A stretch of 64,000 nucleotides of DNA from JAOPZW01 sp036379935 (lineage in GTDB: Bacteria > Actinomycetota > Thermoleophilia > Solirubrobacterales > Solirubrobacteraceae). The notes below the pieces were generated by a model, which had not been told where the DNA came from, searched no databases, and was given only the letters and a program-made list of their open reading frames with translations. Made by a program: the position numbers and the translations under genes. Shown here in pieces: positions 25,723 to 34,560 of the stretch. Numbering within the stretch: the first letter of the stretch is position 1; each line of letters opens with the position of its first letter. The stretch lies in NCBI GenBank assembly GCA_036379935.1, contig DASVFT010000011.1, positions 1-64,000 on the forward strand, read 5' to 3'.

Positions 25723-26411
25723 TGTTCGAGATCAGGGGCCTCGCCTCCGGCTATCGCGAGACACGCGTGGTCAACGGGGTCGACTTGCTGCTTGCGCCGG
25801 GGGAGATGCTGGCGATCCTGGGCCGCAACGGCGTCGGCAAGACCACGCTGCTCAAGAGCGTCTTCGGGCTCTGCGCGATCTTCTCGGGAGAGGTTCGCCT
25901 CGACGGCCGCACGCTCCCGCTCCGACGGCCGGCCCAGATGGCGCGCTTGGGGCTGACCCTGCTTCCCGACGATCGCGGTGTCTTCCCGTCGCTGACCGTC
26001 GAGCAGAACCTCGCGCTCGCGCGTCGAAAGGGCTACGTCCCTCCGGTGGACGTCTACGAGATCTTCCCGCTCCTGAAGGAGCGCGGCGGCCAGGCCGCCG
26101 GCCTGCTCTCAGGCGGGGAGAAGCAGCAGGTGGGCATCGCGCGCGCCATCCTCGCGGGGAGCCGACTCATCGCCGTCGACGAGTTCTCCCAGGGACTGCA
26201 ACCCTCGCTGGTCCATGCGGCGGCCGGCGCGCTGAGGGACCTCGCGGCAACCGGGGTCAGCGTGATGATCGTCGAGCAGGGCCCCGACCTGCCGCTGCGC
26301 TACTGCGACCGCATCGTCGGGATGCTCAAGGGCCGCATCACCTTCGACGCGCTCGTTCCCGAGCTTCGTCACTCGCCGGACGTGCTGACCGACTTGCTGG
26401 TGGTCCGCTGA
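25722..26411 (+). CDS. ABC transporter ATP-binding protein (LivF class)
   Basis: A 229-residue ABC ATPase. Walker A is GRNGVGKTTLLK, the signature is LLSGGEKQQVGIARAI, Walker B is LIAVDEFSQGLQP, and the switch region is IVEQGPDLPLRY, where Gln replaces His as is common in LivF. GTG 25719 is an alternative start; ATG 25722 overlaps the stop of the fused gene by one base. It forms the nucleotide-binding heterodimer with the ATPase half of the fusion protein. The amidase follows after 41 bases. Confidence 0.9.
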   Translation: MFEIRGLASGYRETRVVNGVDLLLAPGEMLAILGRNGVGKTTLLKSVFGLCAIFSGEVRLDGRTLPLRRPAQMARLGLTLLPDDRGVFPSLTVEQNLALARRKGYVPPVDVYEIFPLLKERGGQAAGLLSGGEKQQVGIARAILAGSRLIAVDEFSQGLQPSLVHAAAGALRDLAATGVSVMIVEQGPDLPLRYCDRIVGMLKGRITFDALVPELRHSPDVLTDLLVVR

Positions 26412-26452
26412 TCCGCCTATCCCACACACCATCGTCAGACAAGGAGATCGAC

Positions 26453-27913
26453 GTGCAGCCCACCGTCAGCGAGCGCGCCGGGCAGACCCCGTCCACCGAC
26501 GAGCTCTGGAGGTGGTCGGCTGTGCAGACCGCCGCCGCCATCAAGCGCAAGGAGATCTCGGCCCTGGAGGTCACGACCAGCTGCTTGGAGCGCATCGACA
26601 CGGTCAACCCGCATCTCAACGCTCTGGTCGAGGTGTCAGCCGATGCGGCGGTCGAGGCCGCCCGCGTCGCCGATCGGATGGTCGCGGCAGGGCAGGCGCT
26701 CGGGCCTCTCCATGGCGTGCCGACCTCGACGAAGATCAACAGCGACCAGAAGGGCCTTGCCACGACCGACGGCGTCGTCGCCTGGGCCAAGGAGATCGCA
26801 CCGCAGGACAGCCCTCAGGTCGCGTCGCTGCGGCAGGCGGGGGCGATCTTCCTCGGTCGCAGCAACAGCCCGGCCTTCTCGTATCGCTGGTTCTCCAACA
26901 ACGAGCTGCACGGCTCCACGCTGAATCCCTGGGACCCAACGCGGACCCCCGGTGGATCGAGCGGCGGCGCGTCGTCGTCGGTAGCCAGCGGCATGGTCGC
27001 GATCGGGCAGGGCAACGACATCGGCGGCTCGATCCGCTACCCCGCCTATGCCTGCGGCGTGGTCGGCCTGCGTCCGACCGTCGGCCGGGTTCCGGGATAC
27101 CTCGGACCGCGCGACGGTGATAACCCGGTCTCCGTGCAGACCATGGCGGTCAACGGCCCGCTCGCTCGCACCGTCGGCGACGTTCGGCTCGGCCTGGCAG
27201 CGATGTCGGGCTACCACCCGTTCGACACCGTCTCGATCCCGGGCGCCCCCGCCGCGGAGGTGCGCCGCCCGCTGAAGGTCGGTGTCGTCACCCGCAATGG
27301 GGTCTTTACCAGCACACCTGCTGTTGAAGGGGCTCTGCGCCAGGCCGCGTCCTGGCTGGGCGACGCCGGCTACGAGGTCGAGGACGTGGAGCTGCCCATG
27401 CTCGAGGAGGCCTACCGCATCTGGTACCTGCTGTGCATGGAGGACTTCCGTCTGCTGATGCCGTTGGTCGAGCAGATCGGCGACCACGGCATGAAGACGG
27501 CGGCCGCCAACTACTACGCGGTCGCCGCGGAGTGGTGGGGCGAGAAGCCGAGCCTCGCGGACTACATCAACGGCTACGCGCGGCGCGGCACGCTGATCCG
27601 ACAGCTCCAAGGGCTCTTCGAGAGCTACTCGCTGTTCCTCTTGCCGGTCTCGGCGGAGCAGGCCTTCGAGCAGGACGCGGATATCGCCAGCGTCGAGAGC
27701 ATGCGCCGCGTCATGGCGGCCCAGTACTCGATGATGGCGATTCCGCTGCTCGGCTTCCCCGCCATGTCGGTGCCCACCGGCGTCGCCGACGGCCTCCCGC
27801 TCGGCGTCCAGCTCCTCGGCCGTCGCTTCGGCGAAGAATCCCTGCTCGACGCCGGCGCGGCCATCGAGGCACGGGCGGGGGTGATCACCCCGATCGACCC
27901 CGCCGGAGCCTGA
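26453..27913 (+). CDS. Amidase signature family amidohydrolase
   Basis: A 486-residue amidase-signature enzyme. The Ser-cisSer-Lys triad is visible: Lys94 in GVPTSTKINSD, Ser169 in RTPGGSSGGASSS and nucleophile Ser193 in GNDIGGSIRYPA. The spacing of 24 residues between the two serines matches the family. It hydrolyses a carboxamide to acid and ammonia in the cytosol. GTG 26453 has AAGGAG six bases upstream. As the last gene after the Liv-type importer it probably acts on the imported amide. The ArsR/SRPBCC-PBP pair upstream may sense the same ligand. Confidence 0.92.
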   Translation: MQPTVSERAGQTPSTDELWRWSAVQTAAAIKRKEISALEVTTSCLERIDTVNPHLNALVEVSADAAVEAARVADRMVAAGQALGPLHGVPTSTKINSDQKGLATTDGVVAWAKEIAPQDSPQVASLRQAGAIFLGRSNSPAFSYRWFSNNELHGSTLNPWDPTRTPGGSSGGASSSVASGMVAIGQGNDIGGSIRYPAYACGVVGLRPTVGRVPGYLGPRDGDNPVSVQTMAVNGPLARTVGDVRLGLAAMSGYHPFDTVSIPGAPAAEVRRPLKVGVVTRNGVFTSTPAVEGALRQAASWLGDAGYEVEDVELPMLEEAYRIWYLLCMEDFRLLMPLVEQIGDHGMKTAAANYYAVAAEWWGEKPSLADYINGYARRGTLIRQLQGLFESYSLFLLPVSAEQAFEQDADIASVESMRRVMAAQYSMMAIPLLGFPAMSVPTGVADGLPLGVQLLGRRFGEESLLDAGAAIEARAGVITPIDPAGA

Positions 27914-27946
27914 GCTGCGCGCGGCTGGCGTCGGGCCCGGTGACGG

Positions 27947-28672
27947 TCATCGGGCGTCGTGGAAGATGATGCCGAGCGCGGTGCGGGTGCCGGCGGTGAC
28001 CGTCGAGACCCCGTGGCGCAGTCCGACGCGGTGGTAGCCGCTCTTCCCCCTGTTGGGCCGCTCGCGCGTCGGGAAGATCGCGAACGCCCCTTGGGCCGGT
28101 CGCAGGACGTGGGCCCGGCTTTGCGCGCGCGGACGCTGCTCGACGAGCACGAACTCGCCGCCCTCGTAGTCGGTGGCGGGATCCGAGAGCACCGTCACGA
28201 CCTGAAGGGGGAAGAACACGTCGCCGTAGAGGTCCTGGTGCAGGGCGTTCCAGTCGCCCTCGTGGTAGCGCAGCAGCAGCGGCGTGGGGCGTGTCTGGCC
28301 GGCCTCCCGGCACCGTTGGAGGAGCTGCTCGTGCGACGCCGGGAACGTCGGGTTCTCGCCGCCCAGGAGATCGGCCCACCGGTTGGCGATCGGGGCCAAG
28401 CGCTCGTAGAACGCGACGCGCGCGGCCTCGACGAGCTCCGGCAGCGGATGGGCGAAGTAGCGGTAGCGGCCGTCGCCGAAGCGATGGCGCGCCATGTCGA
28501 TCGTCGAGCGAAAGCCGTCGCCCTCGAAGAGGCTGGCGAGCTGCGTGCACTCGTCGCGACCGAGCACCGGAGCGGTGACCGCGTAGCCCCGCTCGTCGAG
28601 CTGGCGCGCCAGCTCGGGCCAGTCGAGCCGGCCGACGCGCCCGGCGACGCTCTTGAAGGTTGGTGGGGCCAT
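27947..28672 (-). CDS. 2-oxoglutarate/Fe(II)-dependent oxygenase
   Basis: A 241-residue 2OG-Fe(II) oxygenase of the prolyl-hydroxylase-like group. The iron facial triad is His145-x-Asp147 (NALHQDLYGD) and His220 (GLRHGVSTV), with Arg230 (AGTRTALGIIFHD) placed to bind 2-oxoglutarate. The N-terminal helix has WPELARQLDERGYAVTAPVL, common to this group. The enzyme should couple substrate hydroxylation to oxidative decarboxylation of 2-oxoglutarate; the substrate is unknown. It converges with the amidase gene, with 33 bases between the stops. Confidence 0.88.
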   Translation of the reverse strand: MAPPTFKSVAGRVGRLDWPELARQLDERGYAVTAPVLGRDECTQLASLFEGDGFRSTIDMARHRFGDGRYRYFAHPLPELVEAARVAFYERLAPIANRWADLLGGENPTFPASHEQLLQRCREAGQTRPTPLLLRYHEGDWNALHQDLYGDVFFPLQVVTVLSDPATDYEGGEFVLVEQRPRAQSRAHVLRPAQGAFAIFPTRERPNRGKSGYHRVGLRHGVSTVTAGTRTALGIIFHDAR

Positions 28673-28835
28673 CGGCGATAGAGACGCGCGAGGCCGGCAG
28701 AACGTGATCTCACAAGCGCCGGATCGCCTGCTGCTCAGCGTCTGCGGCTGACGAAGTTCAACAATCGCCTACCGAGGGTAGGAAGTGGCCCGCGCACCGT
28801 TGTCCGGTGCGTTCATGTGTCCTCGGGAGGGACCT

Positions 28836-30194
28836 ATGCGCAAGCAGGGGCGGCGAGTCAAGCGGGTCATGGCGCTGGTGGCGCTGGCAGGCGGGGTCGT
28901 CGCATGGAACGCGATGCCGGCCGCGGGCGTTCCGCCGCCGCCGCCTCTGGCCACGTCGAGCAACGTCCATGTCCTGGCCAACATCCCCGGGACCGCCGCC
29001 GGGATGAACTTCAAGGATCACTACGCCTACGTGACCGGCTGGGGCGGCGTCACCGTGCTCGACATCGCGAAGCCCGCGGCGCCGCAGCTGGTCGGAGCCC
29101 TCGCGTTGCCCCACTTCGAGAACGAGGACGTCGATCTGTGCGGCAACACGCTGATCGTCGTGAACGACCGCGAGGCGCGCGACCTCGGGTCGGTCATGTA
29201 CGTCGTCAGCATCGCGAACCGGACCGCACCGGTCGTGAGCGCGATCCTTCCGCTGGGCCTCACCGGGACCGGGCGCGGCTCGGGCCACATCGCCAACTTC
29301 GTGAAGGCCGACTGCTCGCAGGCCTGGATCGACGGCGGCGACCATGTCGAGGTCGTCGATCTCACCAACCCGAACGTGCCGAGGTCGCTGGGCAAGTTCG
29401 AGTCGGCGGCGTCCCTCAGCGACGCGTTCAAGGTGACGCACGACACCGAGCTCGACAGCACCGGCCTGGTGTGGTCGGTGGGCGGTGGTGGCGCGGCCGG
29501 CTATCGCCTGACCTCGAACCCGCTCGCGCCGCAGCTGCTCGGGACGACCGGCACGGCCGGCCGCAACCCCTCGCCCTACAACGACTTCATCCTCCACAAC
29601 TCGCAGCGGCGCGGCAACACGCTCCTCATCACCGAGGAGGACTACATCGACACCGACGAGGTTCCGCCGGGCGGCTGCCGGGGCCAGGGCAAGTTCGAGA
29701 CCTGGGACGTCTCGCGGCTGAACCGGGGCGCGATCACGCCCCAGGGCACGTGGGAGACGGAGCTGAACGGCATGTTCACCGGCGGCGCGGTCGACTCGAA
29801 GGCGCCCGTCACGGTCAACTGCTCGTCGCACTGGTTCGACGCCAAGGACGGGGTCGCGACGGTGGGCTGGTACGAGCAGGGCGTCCGCTTCCTCAACTAC
29901 ACGACGCCGACCGACATCGCCCAGGTTGGCTACTACATCCCGGCCAATGGATCGACGTGGGCCGCGTACTGGTCGCCGACCGACCCGAAGGGCGAGATCG
30001 TCTACACCGCCGACGCCTACCGCGGCGTCGACGTCCTGAGGATCGACGGCGGCGGCCGGCTCCGCAAGAAGGTCAAGGCGCCGGTCCCCAACCAGTGGTT
30101 CGGAAGCCCGACGGCCGACTCCACGTCGTTCCAGCCGAGCCGCACCTACGGCTTCATGTGCCCGCTGCTGAAGCCCGAGCTGGACACCCCGTAG
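28836..30194 (+). CDS. Secreted LVIVD-repeat beta-propeller protein
   Basis: A 452-residue exported protein with a signal peptide (RKQGRRVKRVMALVALAGG, ending near AMPAAG). The mature part has repeats of the LVIVD type, a predicted beta-propeller: YVTGWGGVTVLDIAKPAAP, HVEVVDLTNPNVPRSLG and YRGVDVLRIDGGG. GGGAGG lies before ATG 28836. The family is found on actinobacterial and archaeal surfaces without a firm function. A GC-rich hairpin follows the stop codon. No co-transcribed gene is visible. Confidence 0.88.
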   Translation: MRKQGRRVKRVMALVALAGGVVAWNAMPAAGVPPPPPLATSSNVHVLANIPGTAAGMNFKDHYAYVTGWGGVTVLDIAKPAAPQLVGALALPHFENEDVDLCGNTLIVVNDREARDLGSVMYVVSIANRTAPVVSAILPLGLTGTGRGSGHIANFVKADCSQAWIDGGDHVEVVDLTNPNVPRSLGKFESAASLSDAFKVTHDTELDSTGLVWSVGGGGAAGYRLTSNPLAPQLLGTTGTAGRNPSPYNDFILHNSQRRGNTLLITEEDYIDTDEVPPGGCRGQGKFETWDVSRLNRGAITPQGTWETELNGMFTGGAVDSKAPVTVNCSSHWFDAKDGVATVGWYEQGVRFLNYTTPTDIAQVGYYIPANGSTWAAYWSPTDPKGEIVYTADAYRGVDVLRIDGGGRLRKKVKAPVPNQWFGSPTADSTSFQPSRTYGFMCPLLKPELDTP

Positions 30195-30195
30195 A

Positions 30196-30248
30196 CCCGC
30201 CCTCGCCCGCGAGCGGCCGGCGCTAAGCGCCGCCGCGAGCGAGGCGGG
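30196..30248 (+). terminator. GC-rich hairpin terminator candidate
   Basis: CCCGCC and TCGC pair with GCGA and GGCGGG at the outside of the structure, and GGCGC-TAA-GCGCC forms a perfect inner stem. It begins two bases after the LVIVD stop codon. There is no T run, as is usual in high-GC actinobacteria. Confidence 0.55.
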
Positions 30249-30400
30249 CGCGTTCCTCGACCGCCTCTATCCACGAGCGACGCGATCGAGCGCTTCCAGC
30301 TGACGTCGACGTCGATCGTGCTCGGCACGCTTCCGCCGAGCGCCGCCGCCACGCCAGCGCCTTCCGCCTCGGGCCCTGAGCTGCGCGCTAGCGTTGGCGC

Positions 30401-31975
30401 GTGCCCGGCGAGACGAAGAGGGCGGGGGCCTCCGCCGTGCGCGGGACGCTCGGCGAGCTGCTCGCCGCGCTGTCGCTGGCCACCGACCTCGGCAACGGCT
30501 TCCCGCTCGAGAAGACGCTGCGCACGTGCCTGATCGCGCTCGCGGTCGGCCGGCGGCTCGACCTGGACGACGCCGAGCTCGCCGACGTCTACTACCTCGC
30601 GCTCCTGCGCTCGATCGCCTGCACCTCGTTCGCGCCCGAGCAGGGCCGCGCCCTCGCGGGCGACGACGTTGCGGCCCGGCGGCTGATGTCGCATGCCTAC
30701 GGCGCACCGCCGCCCGAGGTCCAGGATCTCGTGCAGCGCAAGCTGGGCGAGGGGCTGCCCGCGGACGAGCGGGCTCGCGCGGTGGCGTGGTTCCGCGAGC
30801 ACGGCCGCCGGCTGGGCGACGAGATGTGCCTCGCGCACTACGACGTCGGGGTACGGCTCGCGGAGCGCCTCGGCGTCGGCGCTCGCGTGGGCACGTGCCT
30901 CGGTCAGGTGTGGGAGCGCTACGACGGGCTCGGCATGCCGAACGGCCTGCGGGGCGAGGAGCTGCCGATCGCGACGCGGATCGTGCACCTGGCCTTCGTC
31001 GTGGAGGTGGAGCACGCCGTCGCGGGGCCCGCGCAGGCGAGGGCCGAGGCGCAGCGCCGGGCGGGCACCCACTTCGACCCGGCGGCGGCCGCCGCCTTCG
31101 CGGACTGCTGCGACGAGCTGGAGCTCGACGCGGGCGCGGCCTGGGAGCGCGTCGTGGAGGCCGAGCCCTGGCAGCGACCGCGCCGTCCGGCGGGGATCGA
31201 CGACCTCGCCGCCGTGCTTGCCGACTTCGCCGACCTGAAGTCCGTCTACACGCTCGGCCACTCGTCGGGGGTCGCCGGCCTCGCCGCCGGAGCGGCCGCC
31301 GTTCTCGGCTTTGGCGCTCCCCAAGCCGAGGAGGTCCGCCGCGCGGCCCTCGTCCAGGAGCTCGGGCGCGTGAGCGTGCCCAATCGGGTCTGGGACCGTG
31401 AGGGGCCGTTGTCGGCGGGCGACTGGGAGCGCGTCCGCATGCATCCGCACCACACCGAGCGCGTGCTCGCCTATTCGCCGCTGCTCGAGCCGCTCGGCAG
31501 GCTCGCCGCCGCCCACCACGAGCGGCTCGACGGATCGGGCTATCACCGCGGCACGTCCGCGCGAGCGCTGAGCACGGCGGCACGTGTGCTGGCCGCCGCC
31601 GACAGCTACCACGCGATGCGCGAGCCGCGACCGCACCGTCCGGCGCTGGCGGCGCCCGAGGCACGCGCCGAGCTCGAGGCGCAGGCGCGCGCCGGCCGGC
31701 TCGACGCCGAGGCGGTGGCGGCGGTGCTGGCTGCCGCCGGGGAGGTGCCGCCGCGCCGCGCCTGGCCCGCGGAGCTCACCGGGCGCGAGGTCGAGGTCCT
31801 GCGCCTGATCGCACGCGGGCAGTCGAGCGCCCAGGTGGCCGCCGGCCTCGTCATCTCCAAGCGCACGGTCGACCACCACGTCGCGCACGTCTATCGGAAG
31901 ATCGGCGTGTCGAGCCGCGCCGGCGCCGCGCTGTTCGCCATCGAGCAGGGGCTGCTGACGCCGGACCTCGAATAG
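30401..31975 (+). CDS. HD-domain protein with a C-terminal LuxR-type helix-turn-helix
   Basis: A 524-residue protein. Two HD-like regions are seen: a degenerate N-terminal one, and a C-terminal HD-GYP-like one with VQELGRVSVPNRVW, HPHHTERVLAY and AAHHERLDGSGYHRG. The GYP triplet itself is not intact. Residues from about 455 are a LuxR-type DNA-binding domain (ELTGREVEVLRLIARGQSSA, then VISKRTVDHHVAHVYRKIGV). HD-GYP domains normally degrade cyclic di-GMP. Here, fusion with a DNA-binding domain suggests a transcription factor that uses the HD fold for sensing or hydrolysis. The start is GTG 30401. The methyltransferase follows after 71 bases. Confidence 0.85.
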   Translation: MPGETKRAGASAVRGTLGELLAALSLATDLGNGFPLEKTLRTCLIALAVGRRLDLDDAELADVYYLALLRSIACTSFAPEQGRALAGDDVAARRLMSHAYGAPPPEVQDLVQRKLGEGLPADERARAVAWFREHGRRLGDEMCLAHYDVGVRLAERLGVGARVGTCLGQVWERYDGLGMPNGLRGEELPIATRIVHLAFVVEVEHAVAGPAQARAEAQRRAGTHFDPAAAAAFADCCDELELDAGAAWERVVEAEPWQRPRRPAGIDDLAAVLADFADLKSVYTLGHSSGVAGLAAGAAAVLGFGAPQAEEVRRAALVQELGRVSVPNRVWDREGPLSAGDWERVRMHPHHTERVLAYSPLLEPLGRLAAAHHERLDGSGYHRGTSARALSTAARVLAAADSYHAMREPRPHRPALAAPEARAELEAQARAGRLDAEAVAAVLAAAGEVPPRRAWPAELTGREVEVLRLIARGQSSAQVAAGLVISKRTVDHHVAHVYRKIGVSSRAGAALFAIEQGLLTPDLE

Positions 31976-32046
31976 GCAGAAGTACCGATGCGGCGCCGCC
32001 CGAGGCGCCACTAGCGTCGCCCTCGTCAGCCAACGAGGGAGAGACC

Positions 32047-33072
32047 ATGACCGCCGCATCCACCGCCGGCTCTGCCACCGCCGCGCCCGCGCTGCTCGAG
32101 CTGAGCACCGGCTACATCGTCACGAAGGCGCTCTCGGTGGCCGCCCAGCTCGGCGTGGCCGACCTCCTGGCCGACGGCCCGCGGCCGGCCGCCGAGCTGG
32201 CGGCGGCCACCGGCGCGGACGAGCGCTCGCTCTACCGCGTGCTGAGGCTGCTCGCGGCGGCGGGGGTCCTCGCGCAGCGCTCGTCCGGCGAGTTCGAGCT
32301 GACGAATGTGGGCGCCGGGCTGCGCTCCGATGTCGACGGGTCGCTGCGGGCCTGGGTGATCATGAACAGCGAGGGTGTCTACGGCGCGTTCCGCGACGTG
32401 CTGCACAGCGTCCAGACCGGCGAGCCGGCCTTCGAGCGCGTGTTCGGCGCGCCGCTCTTCGAGCACCTCGCGCGCCACCCCGAGCAGGGCGCCGTCTTCA
32501 ACGACGCCATGGGCGACTTCAGCCGGCAGGCCACCACAGCGGCGGCCGCCAGCCTCGATCTCGGCGGCGTCGAGCGGCTCGTCGACGTGGGCGGCGGCGA
32601 CGGCACCTTCGTCGCGGCCGCGCTGGCGCGCAACCCGCGGATGCACGCGACGCTGTACGACCTCCCGCACGTCGCCGGCCTCACGCGGGCGAAGCTCGAC
32701 GCCGCCGGCCTTGCCGACCGCTGCGAGGTCGTCGCGGGCGACTTCTTTCGGTCCGTGCCGCGCGGCGGCGACGCGTACGTGCTGTCATGGATCCTCCACG
32801 ACTGGGACGACGAGCGCTGCGTGCAGATCCTCCACAACTGCCGCGAGGCGATCGACGACGGCGGCCGGCTGCTCGTGGTGGAGACCCTGATCCCCGAGGG
32901 CGACGAGCCCCACTGGGGCAAGGTGCTCGACGTCGCGATGCTCGTCGTCACCGGCGGGCGCGAGCGCACGGAAGACGAGTACGCCGCGCTCTTCGAGCGC
33001 TCCGGCTTCCGCCTCTCCGAGGTGCACCGGATTCCCTCGCTGATGAGCGTGCTCGAGGCCCGTCCGGCCTAG
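32047..33072 (+). CDS. SAM-dependent O-methyltransferase (COMT-like)
   Basis: A 341-residue class I methyltransferase of the plant COMT/acetylserotonin OMT-like group. The N-terminal dimerisation winged helix covers about 15-95 (SVAAQLGVADLLADGPRPAA, RSLYRVLRLLAAAGVL). The SAM motif is VDVGGGDG (179-186), with Asp205 in TLYDLPHV contacting the ribose. His251 in ILHDWDDERC is the usual catalytic base. GAGGGAGAG precedes ATG 32047. Substrates in this family are phenolics, polyketides or other small hydroxyl compounds. No biosynthetic partner lies beside it. Confidence 0.9.
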   Translation: MTAASTAGSATAAPALLELSTGYIVTKALSVAAQLGVADLLADGPRPAAELAAATGADERSLYRVLRLLAAAGVLAQRSSGEFELTNVGAGLRSDVDGSLRAWVIMNSEGVYGAFRDVLHSVQTGEPAFERVFGAPLFEHLARHPEQGAVFNDAMGDFSRQATTAAAASLDLGGVERLVDVGGGDGTFVAAALARNPRMHATLYDLPHVAGLTRAKLDAAGLADRCEVVAGDFFRSVPRGGDAYVLSWILHDWDDERCVQILHNCREAIDDGGRLLVVETLIPEGDEPHWGKVLDVAMLVVTGGRERTEDEYAALFERSGFRLSEVHRIPSLMSVLEARPA

Positions 33073-33118
33073 GGGCCCGGACTCCGGCGCTCCCGTTGGC
33101 ACCTGAACGTTCGCCCAG

Positions 33119-33148
33119 TTGACTTCCGCCGTTCGACCGGTTTAGGGT
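33119..33148 (+). promoter_or_regulatory. Candidate sigma-70-type promoter of the secreted protein gene
   Basis: TTGACT (33119-33124) and TAGGGT (33143-33148) are 18 bases apart, upstream of ATG 33195. CAGTTGACT is also kept in front of the decayed copy at about 51.5 kb. Confidence 0.4.
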
Positions 33149-33194
33149 CGATTTCGAGCGCAGGGGCCTTCGACTCGTGTCACCGGGTGAGCGC

Positions 33195-34409
33195 ATGGTC
33201 AGGCCCAGCAGGTTGTCGATGTGGGGATCGCCCGGAACGCGGCGCGGCGGACGTGCGCGACGCCGCTCGCGACTCGCGGTCCTGACTGCTCTCGTGGCGG
33301 CGGTCGCTCTGGCCCTCGCGTCCTCCTCGCCGGGCCAGTCCGCGAACACCTGGAGCGGCACGTGGGTCAACTCGGCTCCCGACGGCAGCTTCTGGGTCTT
33401 CTCCCAGAGCGGGGCGAGCGTCGGCGGCGTCTGGAAGGGCAGCGGGTCCTCGGGGACCCTGTCGGGCACGGTCTCGGGGAGCACGCTGACCGGCACGCTC
33501 ACCAACTTCGAGGCGGGCCAGTCCGCGAGCTTCTCGATCACGCTGGCCGCCGATGGCCACTCGTTCAGCGGGACGTTCACGATCAGCGGTGGAGCGACGG
33601 GGCAATGGACATCGGCGTGCAGCGGCGGCGCGTGCCTGAGCAACGCTGTGCCGCCGGCCGCGCCGCCCGCGCCGCCCGCGCCACCCGTCGTGCCCACGAC
33701 ACCGGCCGCACCGCTACCGCCGAGGGTGCTGGCCGCCGCTGCGACCTGGGGCCAGCTCGGGCCGGCGACGGCGCTGGAGCCCGGCGGCCAGGCGGTCGCG
33801 AGCTCGCCGCCGATCGCGGAGAACCAGCGCGGGGTGACCGTGACGTTGAGCGGCGACGTCTCGGGCGAGACCGCCCTCGTGGTCGGGGTGCCGACGCGTC
33901 GGCCCGGCGGTCGCATCACCGGCGGTGACTGCGTCCGGGCTGCTCTCGGCAGGATCCACACTGCCCAATACGTCCGCGAGCTCTACTCCGATCCCGACCT
34001 GACCACGAGCGAGCAGGTGTATCTGTACACGACCTTCATGATTGCCTGTCTTGACGCGGTCAAGCAGCTCGAGCAGCAGGCGCACGCGCAGCCGGCCGTT
34101 CTCATCACCACAGCTGCCGGCGCAGCGTCGTCGTGCAAGGCCCGAGCGCTGCCGCTCAGCGTGACGTTCCACCGTGCTGCGAAGACCGTCACCTACCGCA
34201 CGAAGCACGCCTCGCGTCACGACCCTGCGCGACGTCTTCGCCTGTCCTGCCAGAAGGCGCGCAACGGGACGACGACGCTCCGCATCCGTACCGCCTCGCG
34301 TCGCGTCAAGCTTCGCAAGGTGCTGGGATCCCGCCTGTTCGTCGGCGCCTACCGCTCGACCACCGCGACCGGCGCGGCCAACGTGCGGGCGACGTTCAAG
34401 AGGCGGTAG
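33195..34409 (+). CDS. Secreted beta-rich protein with proline-rich linker (intact copy of a duplicated gene)
   Basis: About 404 residues. ATG 33195 is chosen because it is also present in the decayed copy; GTG 33177 is possible. Arg-rich residues precede a hydrophobic signal segment (LTALVAAVALALASSS). A lipocalin-like beta domain follows (TWSGTWVNSAPDGSFWVFSQ, then SGTVSGSTLTGTLTNFEAGQ), then a linker of Pro/Ala, a region with YSDPDLTTSEQVYLYTTFMI and two Cys, and a very basic C terminus. No enzyme motif is seen and I do not recognise the whole protein. Its 3' flank carries pieces of other genes (see 34410-34868). Confidence 0.75.
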   Translation: MVRPSRLSMWGSPGTRRGGRARRRSRLAVLTALVAAVALALASSSPGQSANTWSGTWVNSAPDGSFWVFSQSGASVGGVWKGSGSSGTLSGTVSGSTLTGTLTNFEAGQSASFSITLAADGHSFSGTFTISGGATGQWTSACSGGACLSNAVPPAAPPAPPAPPVVPTTPAAPLPPRVLAAAATWGQLGPATALEPGGQAVASSPPIAENQRGVTVTLSGDVSGETALVVGVPTRRPGGRITGGDCVRAALGRIHTAQYVRELYSDPDLTTSEQVYLYTTFMIACLDAVKQLEQQAHAQPAVLITTAAGAASSCKARALPLSVTFHRAAKTVTYRTKHASRHDPARRLRLSCQKARNGTTTLRIRTASRRVKLRKVLGSRLFVGAYRSTTATGAANVRATFKRR

Positions 34410-34440
34410 CCCGGCTCACCGCGCCGGCGAGACCAGGCGT
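34410..34440 (-). pseudogene. Orphan copy of the 3' end of a sugar dehydrogenase gene
   Basis: Right after the TAG of the secreted-protein gene the sequence continues to match 52079-52108, which at that site is the last codons (RLVSPAR) of the PQQ-type dehydrogenase. Only this scrap is present here, so the secreted-protein gene was copied from the 52-kb locus together with its flank. Confidence 0.7.
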
Positions 34441-34462
34441 CGCCGGGCCGGTCGCGGCGTGC

Positions 34463-34557
34463 GCCGCCGTGGATCATGAGGACGGCCGCGTGCTCGATCG
34501 CGTCGTCCGGCGCGATCGTCTCCGGATCCGGGGTCATGCACGCGCCCACGGTGGCGT
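34463..34557 (-). pseudogene. Fragment of a CBS-domain protein gene
   Basis: 95 bases align with 57834-57928 with three mismatches by eye. On the minus strand they encode VGACMTPDPETIAPDDAIEH and AAVLMIHGG, the join between the two CBS domains of the protein encoded at 57729-58115. Both ends of that gene are missing here, so it is a dead fragment. Confidence 0.75.
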
Positions 34558-34560
34558 GGT

